Under the pieces are notes generated by a model that saw nothing but the letters and a program-made list of their open reading frames with translations, was not told the origin of the DNA and did not search any database. A DNA stretch of 64,000 bases from Amyelois transitella (Eukaryota; Arthropoda; Insecta; Lepidoptera; Pyralidae). Within the stretch, counting starts at the first letter, position 1. Every line of letters starts with the position of its first letter. Shown here piece by piece: positions 47,245 to 59,192 of this stretch. The stretch is from assembly GCF_032362555.1 (NCBI RefSeq), contig NC_083515.1:3569001-3633000 (forward strand), given 5' to 3'. The translations under genes were made by a program, and so were the position numbers.

Positions 47245-47420
47245 CTCACTAGCGGCTTCGCACGGGTGCAAAATTCGGAAAAAATTATACATAAAAACCT
47301 TCCTCTTGGATCACTCTACCTGTTACAAAAAACCGCATCAAAATCCGTTGCGTAATTTTAAAGATTTAAGCATACAGCCAAACAGACTAAAATAGCGACT
47401 TTGTTTTATACTATGTAGTG
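47245..47420 (+). repeat. 'gcttcgcacgggtgc' repeat, copy 1
   Basis: Nearly identical to 60008-60200: gcttcgcacgggtgcaaaat, aaaaaccttcctcttg, tcactctacctgttac, gcgtaattttaaagattt and aatagcgactttgtt. Class unresolved, non-autonomous. Confidence 0.75.
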
Positions 47421-47794
47421 ATTTGATAGAACCTATATATTATTTTTTCATTAATTATTTTTTTTTTCATATAATAAGATTGTAACTGTGTATTGAAACT
47501 GTAATTTTGTACATTAGATTTTTTTTCTTTTTTCACTCAATTATTTTTAATATACATAATTATGTACCTATAAAATAAACTACACTTACGTAGTTGTTGC
47601 TTCAAGTATACAAATAGGGATTTATAGGCAACATAATAACAATTCTCATTAACAGCGGTAATTATCCGTAAAATAAGAGACATAAAAAATCACAAAACAA
47701 ACGACTTACGAAATTACAAGTACTAAAGAGTTTTATGTCTATGGAAGCGTCGAAAAAAAGATTTATTTATTTTTACTTATATAACCTACCTACT

Positions 47795-47965
47795 GCTTTC
47801 GCCCGCGTTATAATTGCCATAATGTCCATACCATATGTCCTTCTATGCTCTATAGAGTACGGCACACTACTTATATGTATTCAAAATTTCATAGAGATCT
47901 TTTCATTGGTTTAGACGTGTAAGACGGATAAACAAACATACTTTCACATTCATAACATTAGTATG
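47795..47965 (+). repeat. Decayed dispersed repeat
   Basis: Contains tttcgcccgcgttataatt, gtattcaaaatttcatagag and aacaaacatactttcacatt, of the same broad type as 61915-62125. Confidence 0.5.
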
Positions 47966-48016
47966 GATTTTATTTTTTATATAGATACCATGACGTCACA
48001 GGCAAGTTGTTTGTGA

Positions 48017-49320
48017 TTATTCCTGAATATAAAATCCTTTTTTATCACTTTCGCTACAAAAATCAGGCGAATCCCACCATTTCCGAAAATTTTTGACAAC
48101 CGATTTCTCTTTGAACTTCTTTTCATTGTTCAGCAACTTACAAAATGCGCAATAATCATCAGTGTCTTTACTCTCACTACGGCTGTGATAAGAATAATGG
48201 TTCTTCCATTTGAAATATTTCGCATATCTCTTTCTACTTCTTATAAAATTGTCCATTTTCTTCGCAAGAGCTTTAACACCCAATTTTATTGCATTTAAAT
48301 AAATTCCATCTGGCATGAACCTAAAAAGAAAATTTAGTATTTAGGATAATTCAATTTTTTTAAGTCAATTTGTTAAGCTGACACTTAGAATTTTGTGTAC
48401 ACACACCTTGTATAATTTGCTCCTCCATACACAATCGGTATAGCATTATTTTGGAGTGCGTGTAATAATTTTTCGGTAACATAGTCTTTACTAAAAGAGT
48501 TCTCAAAAGATAGATAAAAGTAATACGTCGTTCTAATCATTTTCATGCACGAAAAATCCCTCTTGCTACACGACAAGTTGCCACAGTCACCATACACATC
48601 AATTGTATGATTGTATATAGCTAATTCCTTTGCAAGTTTCTTAGCAAATATTTCACGACCACTTTGTGTTACGCAGTTGGAGACGAACCAAGCAGCCGCT
48701 CTAGATTTTGAAAGCAAACTGTTTTTCAGTTCCTCACTATTTGGACTCATATCTCTCACTTTCATCCAATGCATCGTCTTCTTCGGACCAATGACTTTTC
48801 CATGTTCATCTCGGATAGCAATATACTCCAACCTGCAATCGGAGTCTAGTCTAAAAGTCCAAGTCCAGTTGAAATAATCATTAAATCTGTTCGAACAAAC
48901 TGGATAATTGTGGGATGATTCAAAACTGGAAGCTACAAATTTTTGATAAGGTGTTCTGAATCGTGGCAATTCTTCAGCGGAGTAATGGATAGCTTCTCTC
49001 ATAGTGATAATGATCGTATGGAATTTTTGATAATCGTTTATATAACGTCTCCAAGAGACAAAACAATTAGTGTACTTGCAGTTTCTATCGATGAATACTT
49101 TTTGTCCCGGACCGTTTGGCGATTTGAACATAAAATAAAATGGCGACGTCTTTGGCGAAGTCCAAACCAAAACATGTTTTTCATTATAAATATTAGGTTT
49201 TAAATATCTTTTCATATATTTATTATAGTCCGTGTTATACGTGAATGCAATAATTAACATTTGTGTAAGACATACACATGCAATTATTTTCAGAAATTTT
49301 GGTTTAATTCTATACTTCAT
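48017..49320 (-). CDS. Alpha-1,3-fucosyltransferase, GT10 (gene C)
   Basis: Exons 49320-48407 and 48320-48017, separated by an 86-bp intron, join as AG|G within NYTR and give 405 residues. Anchor at about 9-25 (FLKIIACVCLTQMLIIAF), then the stem and ESSHNYPVCSNRFNDYFNW. The core block is YYFYLSFENSFSKDYVTEKL, IPIVYGGANYTR, FMPDGIYL. The second exon ends FRKWWDSPDFC plus a 13-residue tail not found in the paralogues. All family blocks are present, so it should be an active Golgi enzyme that moves fucose from GDP-fucose to N-acetylglucosamine. The exact acceptor cannot be read from sequence. It is transcribed away from gene D, with a LINE between them. Confidence 0.93.
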
Positions 49321-50593
49321 TGTTAAATTATTTTTGATTAAGCATTAAATATGCAATTCGATTGCCTACTGCCTTATACAAAAATAAATTGCATTTTTAT
49401 TACTACCCATGAGCCGGACAATTAATTATGTTAATCACAAAGTTAACGTTCTCCGTTTTAGTAAATACTTGAATCAAAAATTGTTGCATACATTTTCTCA
49501 CAGATTTTCTATATTGACATCACAGTTAAGTATAGACCACAGTGCTCGTTAGTATCATTATTGCATCTGTTGCAAACAATTTTAAATATGGACATTGAAG
49601 TCACATCTAAAATAATGATAATAAAGAACCAACAACAGCAATGACCATGATCTTGGAGTCGAAAAGTCAGGTAATTACAAGGATTATTACTATAGAATGA
49701 TGAGGATGCAACTGCGACCAACCCCATATAGGTTAATGCTGAGTCTGAATAATAAAACAGTTTGTTTACGTAAATGTTACGTACAAACCTTCATGGTTTC
49801 TATTTAGAAAAGCACGTATTAAAACTCAAGATACCAGGTTTTTGGTACAATCGTCTAAAGTTAGATGGCGCAAAAGAGTATTTTATCAAGATACAGCAAT
49901 CCTAATATGGATATACTAGCTTATACCGGCAGCTTTACCCGCGCCAATTTAGCGCCATCTACTCGTGCGAATTTAGATGATTTATTACACGTTAAAGAAT
50001 ACACGTTTTTCGCAAATCCTCTTAATTATAATATGTATATTCGTGATATTTTAACAAGATGGTTTCAGTAAATAACGCGTGAAGAGAAAACCAACAAATA
50101 AACTTACTTTTGCATATATTTTAGTTCGAATATATTATATTAAAAGCACATATTCTCACCTTCTTGAAATAACATGTATATATAATTAAAAGTAACGCTG
50201 AAGACCGCAACAAATGGAGGCGCATCGCTGGGGCTGCATTATCCAAAAAAGACGCATCGTCATAAAACCACGACCACTCTGTCAAGAGTGAACGACTCAG
50301 GAGGAGGATAATTAAAAGTCTGGAGAAGGACATACCTTTCATCCCGGTAAAAACTATAGTTCACGTGAGAATTGCGAAAAACCTGTGTTCTTTTACAGGT
50401 GGTGCTAATTTCTTTGCTCTTTTGTAGATGGCGCTAAATCGACGCGGGCGATGCTGCTGGTAAAAGTTAGTTTATTATAAGAGTTATTATTTTTATAGCT
50501 ACGAAAAAGCTTAACTTATATAATTAATCTGTCCAAATGAAATGTCTCCGATTCCTCATCAACTCATAATTATGAACAGGTAAGTTTAAGAGT
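49321..50593. other. Divergent promoter region of genes C and D, left of the LINE
   Basis: Holds a small dispersed repeat with 'gcgccatctactcgtgcgaat' (about 49950) and 'agatggcgctaaatcgacgc' (about 50428). Otherwise no gene seen. Confidence 0.45.
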
Positions 50594-50604
50594 TGTATAA
50601 AATT

Positions 50605-53600
50605 GCCGTGCCGTGTGGTTCCCGGCACCATTACAAAAGAATAGGACCACTCCATCTCTTTCCCACGGATGTCGTAAGAGCCGACTAAGGGATAGACTTG
50701 GGATTCCTCTTTAATGTAAATCCCTGCCAATCTAAGGTCTGCCGCGCCGATGGATGCATGGCTAGGGGCGAGCCTAGTCTCGAGCGTGCCACTTCCGCCA
50801 TGGGGTTGGGCGACCCCCAGGTAATGGCTAGCCTTACCCTGGCATGCGGGGCTCTGCTGGGGCGGACAAAATTTTTCCCTAGCGTCTCGTGGGAATCGCA
50901 TGGATGCAAATCTTTTGAAAGAGCACCTAGATGGCGGCGATGGTGTCCGCACCCCATCACGTCTCGTTCCCGGCGGGAGCGGTATGCGGTCTGCTGAAAG
51001 CCGCTTTGCGACGATGAATGTAAGAGGAGGAATGAAGGATAAGATTGAGGAAGTATGCCAGATGATGGATGAAAGACGTTTGGATGTGTTGTGCGTGAAT
51101 GAAACGAAGCGGAAAGGATGCGACGCGACGCAGCACGGCCCTTACACGGCGTATTGGTCTGGAATTTCCAGTACCAGCCGAGGCTGTCAAGGGGTCGGTC
51201 TAATTCTTTCTGCACGAATGGCTGAGTGCGTGAATGAGTATGAGTGTGTCAGCCCTCGTCTTCTATGGATTAGGCTGAAAGTTGGAATCACTCGGATCTT
51301 CGTTCTAGGTGTTTATGCACCTTGGGATGTGGGTTCGAGGGGTACAACATCAGCAAAAAACGAAAACGAGGAGTTCTGGAATAGTGTAAGAGAAGTATTG
51401 AAAGTTACCAAGCCAAATGAGAAGATTATTATGTTAGGTGATTTTAATGGATGGGTGGGTGTAAAGCGTGATGGATATGAAAAGGTGCTTGGTGCGTTTG
51501 GTGACGAAAAGGTGAATGATAATGGAAGAAGTGTATTAGAAATTTGTCTAGAGTGGGATCTTTTTGTGTCGAACTCAATGTTTCAACATAAAGAGATCCA
51601 CACCTATACAAGAGTGGAAGGTATTTTAAAAAGTATGATAGACTTTGTGATTGTAGATGAAAGATTGAAGAACAAAGTGCTGGATACCCGTGCATATCGC
51701 GGTGCTGGCATTGACTCGGACCATTTACTGGTGATATCCCGGATAAGGGGTATCTTCAATCGCTGGCGGCACAGGGTAAGGGAGCAAACCAGCGCTTTGG
51801 AAAGAGTAAAAGTAGAAAATTTGCAAGATATGGATGTAGGTAAGAAGTATATTAATAGACTGAAGGATGAATTTGAAGATTTAGAGGAAATGAGCGATAT
51901 TGAAGATGGATGGAAGGAATTTAAAGAAAGAATTGTGAAAATAGCTGTTGAAGTGTGTGGTGTAAGTAGAAGAAGGAAAGGAAAAAATCACAAAAATGCG
52001 TGGATGAGTAAAGATGTGCAAGAACTTGTGCGATTAAAGAAGAAAGCATGGCTGGATTTGTTAGCAGCAAAAGCTAACTTAAGAATGCAAGAGGTTATAG
52101 ATGAAGATGTGAATGAAGCACGTAAGGAATATAAGAAAATGAAAGATTTGGTTAAGAAAGCTGTGATTAGAAAGAAAGAAGAGTATAAAGAGGATTTTGA
52201 TAAAAGGCTATCAGAAGACTTTCAGTCAAATCTGAAAGTATTCTGGAAATCCGTAAGGTCAGCCCGAGGAAATACTATAACCAGAGAGCTGACTAGGATC
52301 AGATGCCAGGATGGTAGCGTTGTGAAAGGAGAAGAATGTGTACTAAAGATATGGAAGGACTATTTTGAAAGTTTATTTGAAAAAAAGGAAGGAAATAAGA
52401 AAGATTTCTGCTATAGCGAAGAAAAAGAGAATGAGATGGAAGGCGAAATTGAAATGTTCGAAATTGTGGAAGCACTTAAGAGTATGAAAGCGGGAAAGGC
52501 TGCTGGGTGTGATAGAGTGTCGGTCGAGATGCTTAAAGCAGGAAAAGGCGTAGTAGCTAGTCAGTTGTACTGCCTTTTCAATTTGTGTTGGAGAAGCGGC
52601 CGAGTACCAAAAGATTGGTGTAAGGCTGTTATCGTGCCACTTTACAAAGGAAAAGGGTCACAGCTGGACTGCAAAAATTATCGTGGTATAAGCCTGCTTA
52701 GCGTCGTCGGCAAATTGTATGCTAAGGTATTGATTAATAGAGTCAGGAATGAAACTGATGACAAAATATGGGATGCTCAAGCGGGATTTCGAAAGGGAAT
52801 GGGATGTACTGATCAGGTCTTTTCCTTGCGGTGCATAGCCGAAAAGTTTTTGGCCAAGAGTCAAAAAGTCTATTGCACATTCGTAGATCTGGAAAAGGCC
52901 TATGACAGAGTTGAGAGGAATGAATTGTGGTCAGCACTTTCTATGCATGGGGTGAGCAGTCTCTTAATACGAGCACTGAAATCCTTATATGAGGATTCGA
53001 GTGCTTGTGTCAGGATAAACGGAGCGCACACTGAGTGGTTTAAGATTGAGAAAGGCGTTAGGCAAGGATGTGTTGCGTCACCGTGGCTGTTCAACCTATT
53101 TATGGATAGCTGTTTGACAGATTTGAAAGAGTCTAAAAGTGGATTAAGGATGAATGAGTTACTCGTCAAATGTCTGCTCTATGCCGACGATCAGGTTATA
53201 CTGGCGTCATCAGAGGAGGAGTTACAGGAGATGGTAAACTGTATGCATGAAGCTTTAAAAGAGAAAGGAATGAAAGTGAACGTAAGTAAAACTAAAACAC
53301 TGGTTTTTGAAATGGAGAAAGAAATGACAGCATGTAATATTTTGATTGGAGGAGAAAAAGTGGAGCAAGTGAAAGAGTTTGTATATCTAGGATCAAAGTT
53401 TACATCAGATGGCAAGTATAATAGTGATATTGAAAGGAGAGTGAACGCGGGGAACATGGTGAATGGAGCTTTGCATGCCTTTATGAGCAGTCAGAAACTA
53501 TCCAAAAAGGCTCGACTGGCTGTGCACAGGGGCGTGTTGGTCCCGACATTAATGTATGGGAGTGAAAGTTGGGTATGGCAAAAGAAGCATGAAAGCAGAA

Positions 53601-54023
53601 TAAATGCAGTGGAAATGAGAGCGTTAAGGAGTATGATGGGTGTGAAATTGAGTGACAGGATAAGGAACAGCGTGATAAGGGAATGTTGTGATGTGAAAGA
53701 AGATGTAGTTACAGGAATAGAAAAGGGTATGTTAAGATGGTTCGGTCATGTGGAGAGGATGAATGAAAGCAGGTTGACTAAGCAGATATACAAGGAGAGT
53801 GTGGAGGGAAAGGTCGGAGTGGGAAGACCTAGACGAACGTATCTTGATCAAATTAAGGACGTCCTGTTAAAGGGTCAGGTCAAAAGTACCCGAAACCGCC
53901 GAGCTTGTATGAAGAGAGTTATGAATGTGGACGAAGCGAAAGAAGTATGCAGAGATCGTGGCAAGTGGAAAGAGGTAGTCTCTGCCTACCCCTCCGGGAA
54001 AGAGGCGTGATTTTATGTATGTA
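50605..54023 (+). mobile_element. Full-length LINE with 11-bp target duplication
   Basis: Flanked by tgtataaaatt at 50594-50604 and 54024-54034. The 5' end starts gccgtgccgtgtggttcccg, a ~295-bp leader precedes an intact 1036-codon ORF, and the 3' end is gcgtgattttatgtatgtatg. Intact ORF, intact target copies and full length together indicate a young, possibly active element. It lies between the diverging genes C and D. Confidence 0.93.
50900..54010 (+). CDS. LINE polyprotein: APE endonuclease and reverse transcriptase
   Basis: 1036 residues, no stops. The N-terminal APE-type endonuclease (about 38-285) has TMNVRGGM, LCVNETKRKG, MLGDFNGWVG (about 180) and GIDSDHLLVISRI (about 273). The RT follows: AGKAAGCDRVSVEMLK, LDCKNYRGISLLS, AGFRKGMGCTDQVF, CTFVDLEKAYDRV, KGVRQGCVASPWLFNLF and the catalytic LLYADDQVIL (about 760). 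The tail ends SAYPSGKEA. There is no separate ORF1. It nicks target DNA and primes reverse transcription there. Clade (RTE-like or other single-ORF APE type) cannot be settled by eye. A short 3' relic of the same family is at 6105-6212. Confidence 0.93.
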   Translation: MDANLLKEHLDGGDGVRTPSRLVPGGSGMRSAESRFATMNVRGGMKDKIEEVCQMMDERRLDVLCVNETKRKGCDATQHGPYTAYWSGISSTSRGCQGVGLILSARMAECVNEYECVSPRLLWIRLKVGITRIFVLGVYAPWDVGSRGTTSAKNENEEFWNSVREVLKVTKPNEKIIMLGDFNGWVGVKRDGYEKVLGAFGDEKVNDNGRSVLEICLEWDLFVSNSMFQHKEIHTYTRVEGILKSMIDFVIVDERLKNKVLDTRAYRGAGIDSDHLLVISRIRGIFNRWRHRVREQTSALERVKVENLQDMDVGKKYINRLKDEFEDLEEMSDIEDGWKEFKERIVKIAVEVCGVSRRRKGKNHKNAWMSKDVQELVRLKKKAWLDLLAAKANLRMQEVIDEDVNEARKEYKKMKDLVKKAVIRKKEEYKEDFDKRLSEDFQSNLKVFWKSVRSARGNTITRELTRIRCQDGSVVKGEECVLKIWKDYFESLFEKKEGNKKDFCYSEEKENEMEGEIEMFEIVEALKSMKAGKAAGCDRVSVEMLKAGKGVVASQLYCLFNLCWRSGRVPKDWCKAVIVPLYKGKGSQLDCKNYRGISLLSVVGKLYAKVLINRVRNETDDKIWDAQAGFRKGMGCTDQVFSLRCIAEKFLAKSQKVYCTFVDLEKAYDRVERNELWSALSMHGVSSLLIRALKSLYEDSSACVRINGAHTEWFKIEKGVRQGCVASPWLFNLFMDSCLTDLKESKSGLRMNELLVKCLLYADDQVILASSEEELQEMVNCMHEALKEKGMKVNVSKTKTLVFEMEKEMTACNILIGGEKVEQVKEFVYLGSKFTSDGKYNSDIERRVNAGNMVNGALHAFMSSQKLSKKARLAVHRGVLVPTLMYGSESWVWQKKHESRINAVEMRALRSMMGVKLSDRIRNSVIRECCDVKEDVVTGIEKGMLRWFGHVERMNESRLTKQIYKESVEGKVGVGRPRRTYLDQIKDVLLKGQVKSTRNRRACMKRVMNVDEAKEVCRDRGKWKEVVSAYPSGKEA

Positions 54024-54142
54024 TGTATAAAATTAAAAGTTCTAAGTAATAAAAGTAGCTTCTAGCGATATTTCAATCAGTATGATGATATAAGTCAGAG
54101 TTAACGAGCGCCCGCGCACTCGGTCTTGTGACGTAAGAAAAC

Positions 54143-55788
54143 ATGAAACGGAATGTGGTGAAAATATTCGTGTTTATCATTACATTATCACTTTTCTTGC
54201 TTTGGTATAACGTTTATAATACATCAAAAACTAAGTTAACCTTACAATCGTTGGGAATCATCAAAATGATTCAAAAATCGAATGTGACTGATTCACCTCG
54301 AAAATTACTAATCCTCAAATACATTCTTATATGGACAGATCCAGAATTAGTACCTGTTGTCTATTTGAATGGCGGACAAACGCGGTTTGAACAAAATAAG
54401 TGTCCATACACTAATTGTTACGCTACATCTAATGCCAGTTTCTTGCAAGATTATTCCCAATTCGACGTTGTAGTATTCAACGGTCCCGAAGTGATTTCCT
54501 GGCCTGCTAATATGTTACCATCCAAGAGGTCTGAGAATCAAAAATATGTGTTTGCAACAATTGAATCATCTCACAATTATCCGTTGTGTTCTAATAAATT
54601 CGACGGCTACTTCAATTGGACTTGGAGTTATAGATTAGACTCTGAAAGTAGATGGGGATATATAATTGTTCGTAATAGCATGAACAGGATAATAGGACCT
54701 AATAAAGTGATGCACTGGTTGAAGTTAGGTGAGATGAAACCAGTATCAGAAGAATTCAAAAAAAGTTTAAGGACGAAAACAAAGGCAGCTGCTTGGTTTG
54801 TTTCAAACTGTCTAACCCGAAGTAAACGAGAATACTACGTAAAGAGCCTCAAAAAAGAATTAAAAAAATTTAATTTGACTGTGGATATTTATGGAGAATG
54901 TGGATTTTTATCTTGTTCAAGATCATACGATAGAATATGTGAAGAGATTGTAAACACTCATTATTACTTCTATTTAGCGTTCGAGAATTCTTTTTCGGAA
55001 GATTATGTAACGGAAAAATTATTAATTGCACTTCAAAACAATGCCATACCTGTTGTATATGGAGGAGCTAACTACACCAGGTGATGTTTTTAGTACATGT
55101 ATCACGTCTTTTTCACTACTGGGGTAGACAAAGCTTATAGCAACATAAATCGAAACTGTATTTGGCTAATTGCATTTATAATGGGACGAAGCGTCCTCAC
55201 AACGTGCGTGAAAATGGTTACCTTAATACTCGTATAAGTACTTTTACAATAAACACAGACAGCTGTCTCACATTACATGATTTTTTAAATTATTATTTTT
55301 GTTTTGTTCTAAGTACCAGTAGTACGATAATGAGTGTCTGGGTTCCGAAAGACTTCATGTAATTAATTATTCATTAATTTTGTAAAACAAAAACTATTTA
55401 AATATGTACCATACAAATGTAGACACCAGGGCAACATTAAGAATTCGGGATATTTCTAACACAACTGACCTTGAATGTGAAGTGGTTAAATAAAATAATA
55501 TTTCCTTGTAGGTTTATGCCTGATGGCATATATTTAAATGCAAGAGAGCTGGGCGTTGAGAAACTTGCACGAAAAATGGACGACCTTATAAGAGATCCGG
55601 AAATGTACGCAGAATTTTTCAAATGGAAAAATCATTATACTTACCACAGAAAAAATGAAAACAGAGAAACAGACGACTATTGCAGCATCTGTGCCTTACT
55701 GAATAATGAAGAAATGATGAAGAAGAAATCGGTGTATAAGAGATTTAGGAAATGGTGGGATTCGTCAAGCACAATGTGCGGGTCCTAA
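54143..55788 (+). CDS. Alpha-1,3-fucosyltransferase, GT10 (gene D)
   Basis: Exons 54143-55080 and 55512-55788 join as AG|G in NYTR and give 404 residues. The anchor (VVKIFVFIITLSLFLLWYNV) is at about 4-23. Family blocks are ESSHNYPLCSNKFDGYFNW, YYFYLAFENSFSEDYVTEKL, IPVVYGGANYTR, FMPDGIYL, and the C-terminal CSICALL then FRKWWDSSSTMCGS. The start is about 120 bp right of the LINE's 3' target copy, so the LINE has probably landed in or near its promoter. A small piece of the LINE-derived repeat (about 55096-55150) lies in the intron. Confidence 0.93.
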
Positions 55789-56414
55789 TCTAAAAAGCAA
55801 AATACGGCTTAGAATACATAACACCGTCTTTCTTTTTATTTGACTATTGACCTATGCCATATTTAGCTGTATAACTATGTAATTGATAGGTTGCTAGCCC
55901 CTCACGTAAAAGATAATTTCAAATATTATTTCATGGAAAAACTCACTTCTTCGCTTCGTCTAAAACAATTATAAAGTAAAACAATGGTGAAAGTTAATGT
56001 GTGAAATATGACTGCACCAATAATTGTACTTAAATTAAACCTGGTACAATTATTATTTAAATTACGATTTTTTAAAGATCGATAATTTGCCGTTCCCTAA
56101 GTAAATCTGGGATTTTATTTCGAAGGGCTCCTTGTTTGCTTACAACTTCTTTACAATATTGTTCAACTTACATAATACCTTACGTTCTTCGCTAGATTTT
56201 TTATTTATTATTAAGATTTATATTTTTCGGACACTATCTTTATGCAATAATCAATATTTTGGATTTATATGTGAGTAACATACATATAATCACGTCTATC
56301 TGATTGACAGATGTGATTATATTAGATGTGATGTGTTACATCCGAGGATGCCGAAAACTGGTCCAAGTGGAGAGAGAGAAGTCGGAGGGCAGACCTCGGT
56401 CCCCGAAACACTTC
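55789..56414. other. Intergenic between D and E, repeat pieces
   Basis: 56279-56310 is a repeat tail. 56335-56415 encodes on the plus strand DAENWSKWRERSRRADLG-like residues, the usual C-terminus of RTE-type LINEs, as a short fragment. Otherwise AT-rich. Confidence 0.45.
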
Positions 56415-56535
56415 TGTGACGGGTGTCATATCACGTCTATATCCCTTACAGGGAGACAGAGCCAACGGTCTTGAAAAGATTGATAGGCCACATAGTTGTT
56501 TATCTTAGTGATAGAATTAAGATTCAAATAACTGT
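56415..56535 (-). repeat. 3' part of the LINE-derived repeat
   Basis: Minus-oriented: tatcacgtctatatccctta, gagccaacggtcttgaaaag, gataggccac and gatagaattaagattcaaat. Confidence 0.75.
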
Positions 56536-57505
56536 GAGTTAATATAGGTACCTAAAACATTTTATTACTCTTGTATTTTTTTTTTATTCAATTCGTGTTT
56601 TGCAATCGATCACAATTTGCTTATTCGTCGCTACTAATCAATCGCCAGATATATGGGTATGCAATAATATGCTTGAACGAAACTACCATGTAATAAATTT
56701 GTATGCATAGTACACGCACCTTTTCATTGATTTCTATATTTAGGAAAATACGTTGTAGAAAAATTGTTTGTAATACATTTAATATTGCAATTTACAATCT
56801 TTTTTCCTGTAAAAAAATATCGACAGAATCAATTTCTATCCTGAAAAAGATTGGGAGTAAACTTTTGTTTTAAAATAGTGCTTTTTATTTGATAAGCAAA
56901 TACCTAGTTTGTACTAGAACAAAAAAATCAATGAAATCAAGGACAAGGGTTTAATTAATTTAATGAATTAGCCTTTATAGTTTTTTAATATCTGTATAAA
57001 TATCAAAAAAGATTTTAGTTTACGTGCCCTAAAAATAAATTTTACTAGTTATCAGAAACCTTACTTAAATTAAAGTATTTATATGATCTAAGCTGGTTGG
57101 TTAAGAAAACGTAAACGCTTTTTCAATAATGCTCAAACTAATGGAAATTTCGATAGCAAGCAATACAGCTGGTATAGTTTACATCGTGTTTGGTGTTACT
57201 GAAAATAAACGTATTCTTATCGAAAATGACAAATAATTTCAATGTGCAAAACGTTTATAAGTTGATTTTAGAAAATATAAAAGGATAAATATTTGATGGT
57301 GTATTTTACAAGTGTTAGTGAACTGTGATTTGTCAGTTGAAAATATTTTGTAACAATACCTAGATAGTCTGCTTCGATTGAAGATTGCATTCAAATTAAG
57401 GAAAGTCTTGACGTAGTCTATATATTTCCAATAATTGTACATAACTTATTTCTATTATTGACTATATTCGATAAGGCTGGATTGTTTCCAGCACTTAATA
57501 AAAAA
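56536..57505. other. 5' flank of gene E
   Basis: AT-rich, no ORF or repeat recognised. It should hold the promoter of gene E. Confidence 0.4.
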
Positions 57506-59192
57506 ATGAAACATAGCCCAATTTTGATGAGAATATTCATGTGCATAGTATCATTATTGCTTTTTCTGCTGTGGTATAAACTTTACCGCAAATTTTTGAT
57601 AGAACTCGCTGACATATCCAACATGAAATCTGCATCATTCATAAAAGAGTTAAGTAAAAAAGAAAAATCATTTCGACCGAAACTTAACGCATCAATAAAA
57701 TCAAAGGACTTAAAATACATTTTAATGTGGACGTCACCAAAAAATGTGCCGTTCGTATATCTTGAAGAGGGTCAAAGACGTTTTATAAAGAATCGTTGCA
57801 AATTCAAGAACTGTTACGTCACACCAGACAGATTTTATTTAGAAGATTATACACAATTCGATGCTGTTATTTTTGCGGGACCTGATCTTGTCACCGAGGA
57901 CATTGATTTGCCTAGTCGACGATCTGTTAATCAGAAATATGTATTCGCAAGTATAGAATCATCACATACTTATGCCATATGTTCTAAAAGATACGACGGG
58001 TTCTTTAACTGGACTTGGACCTATAGACTTGACTCTGAATGTAGGTGGGGATACATAGTAGTAAAGAATAAGAAAAACCGAATAATAGGTCCAAACAGAA
58101 AAGTACCTTGGATGAAATTTGATGATATGAAACCGGTCAGTGAAGAGTTTCGGAAAGGGCTATTGACAAAAACAACAGCAGCTGCTTGGTTTGTTTCCAA
58201 CTGCCGCACTGCCAGTGGACGTGAGGATTTTGTACAAAACTTGATTGTGGAGTTAAAGTTCTACGGGCATTTTGTGGACACATACGGACGATGCGGAAGC
58301 CTAAAATGTCCGAGAGAAGATCAAAAAATATGCGATGAGATGATAAAGCAGAAGTACTATTTCTATCTAGCATTTGAGAATTCATTTAGCATAGATTATG
58401 TCACTGAAAAATTGCTTCATGGTCTTCAAAATAATGCCATACCTGTTGTTTACGGAGGTGCTAATTATACGAGGTAGTAGCGTAACAATTACATTATTAT
58501 TTTTAAGATTAGCCTGATAGTGTATATTATATCTAGAATATAATAAAAATTATGCAACGACTAGAGTAAATTCCCAAAGAGTGTTGGTGCAAGGTAAGTA
58601 TTGAGTATTTTTAAATTATGCATGTAAGTACAAAAAAAATATCACTTTAGTCTGAATTGAAATTGGAAACTTTTATTTCAGATTCTTATATTTTACTCAC
58701 ACACAAGCGCCGTATCATCTATCCACTGAGAGTAACCGTAGTGTGGTCCTAGGAAAAAAACATGATTAAGTAATGTAGATACATACCTATAATCACGTCT
58801 ATATCCCTTGCAGGGTAGACAGAGCCAACAGTCTTGAAAATACGGATAGGCCACGTTCAGCTGTAAGCTTTAACTCACGTTATGTAATCTAATAAATAAA
58901 TATGCTTTAAATTACCTATGTTCATTCTAGGTTTATGCCAGACGGAATGTATTTAGACGCAAGAACACTAGGTCCCAAGAGACTTGCGGACAAAATGAAC
59001 GAACTTATAGGGAATCCCCACAAATATGCTGAATATTTTAGATGGACAAATCACTACATATACGCGAAGAGAAGCGAGAGCGTACTGACTGACGATTACT
59101 GCGGTATGTGCAAGTTGCTGAATAATAAGAAAATCATGAAAAGAAAATCAGTCAATCAACATTCCTTGAAATTCAGAAAATCAATTACATGA
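57506..59192 (+). CDS. Alpha-1,3-fucosyltransferase, GT10 (gene E), C-terminus disrupted
   Basis: Exons 57506-58473 and 58931-59192 join as AG|G in NYTR. I start at the ATG at 57506 (MKHSPILMRIFMCIVSLLLF) because paralogues begin just before the anchor; an in-frame ATG at 57458 would add 16 residues. The catalytic blocks are intact: ESSHTYAICSKRYDGFFNW, YYFYLAFENSFSIDYVTEKL, IPVVYGGANYTR, FMPDGMYL and CGMCKLL. After KRKSVNQ the sequence is interrupted by a palindromic insertion, so the frame ends at 59192. The old ending FKEWWDPPNVC is still readable in another frame to a stop at 59228-59230. The product has a changed tail of about ten residues and lacks the conserved WWD end. Activity is uncertain. 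Confidence 0.88.
58781..58872 (-). repeat. 3' part of the LINE-derived repeat in gene E intron
   Basis: Minus-oriented tataatcacgtctatatccc, agagccaacagtcttgaaaa and ggccacgttcagctg. Confidence 0.8.

Larger units (their letters stand above)
46793..48016. other. Intergenic between fucosyltransferases B and C
   Basis: Two dispersed repeats lie here (47245-47420 and 47795-47965). No other gene is seen. Confidence 0.5.

Noticed and set aside
50524-51215. Open frames on the minus strand opposite the LINE leader
   Set aside because: They are antisense shadows of the LINE's 5' region and endonuclease coding sequence.
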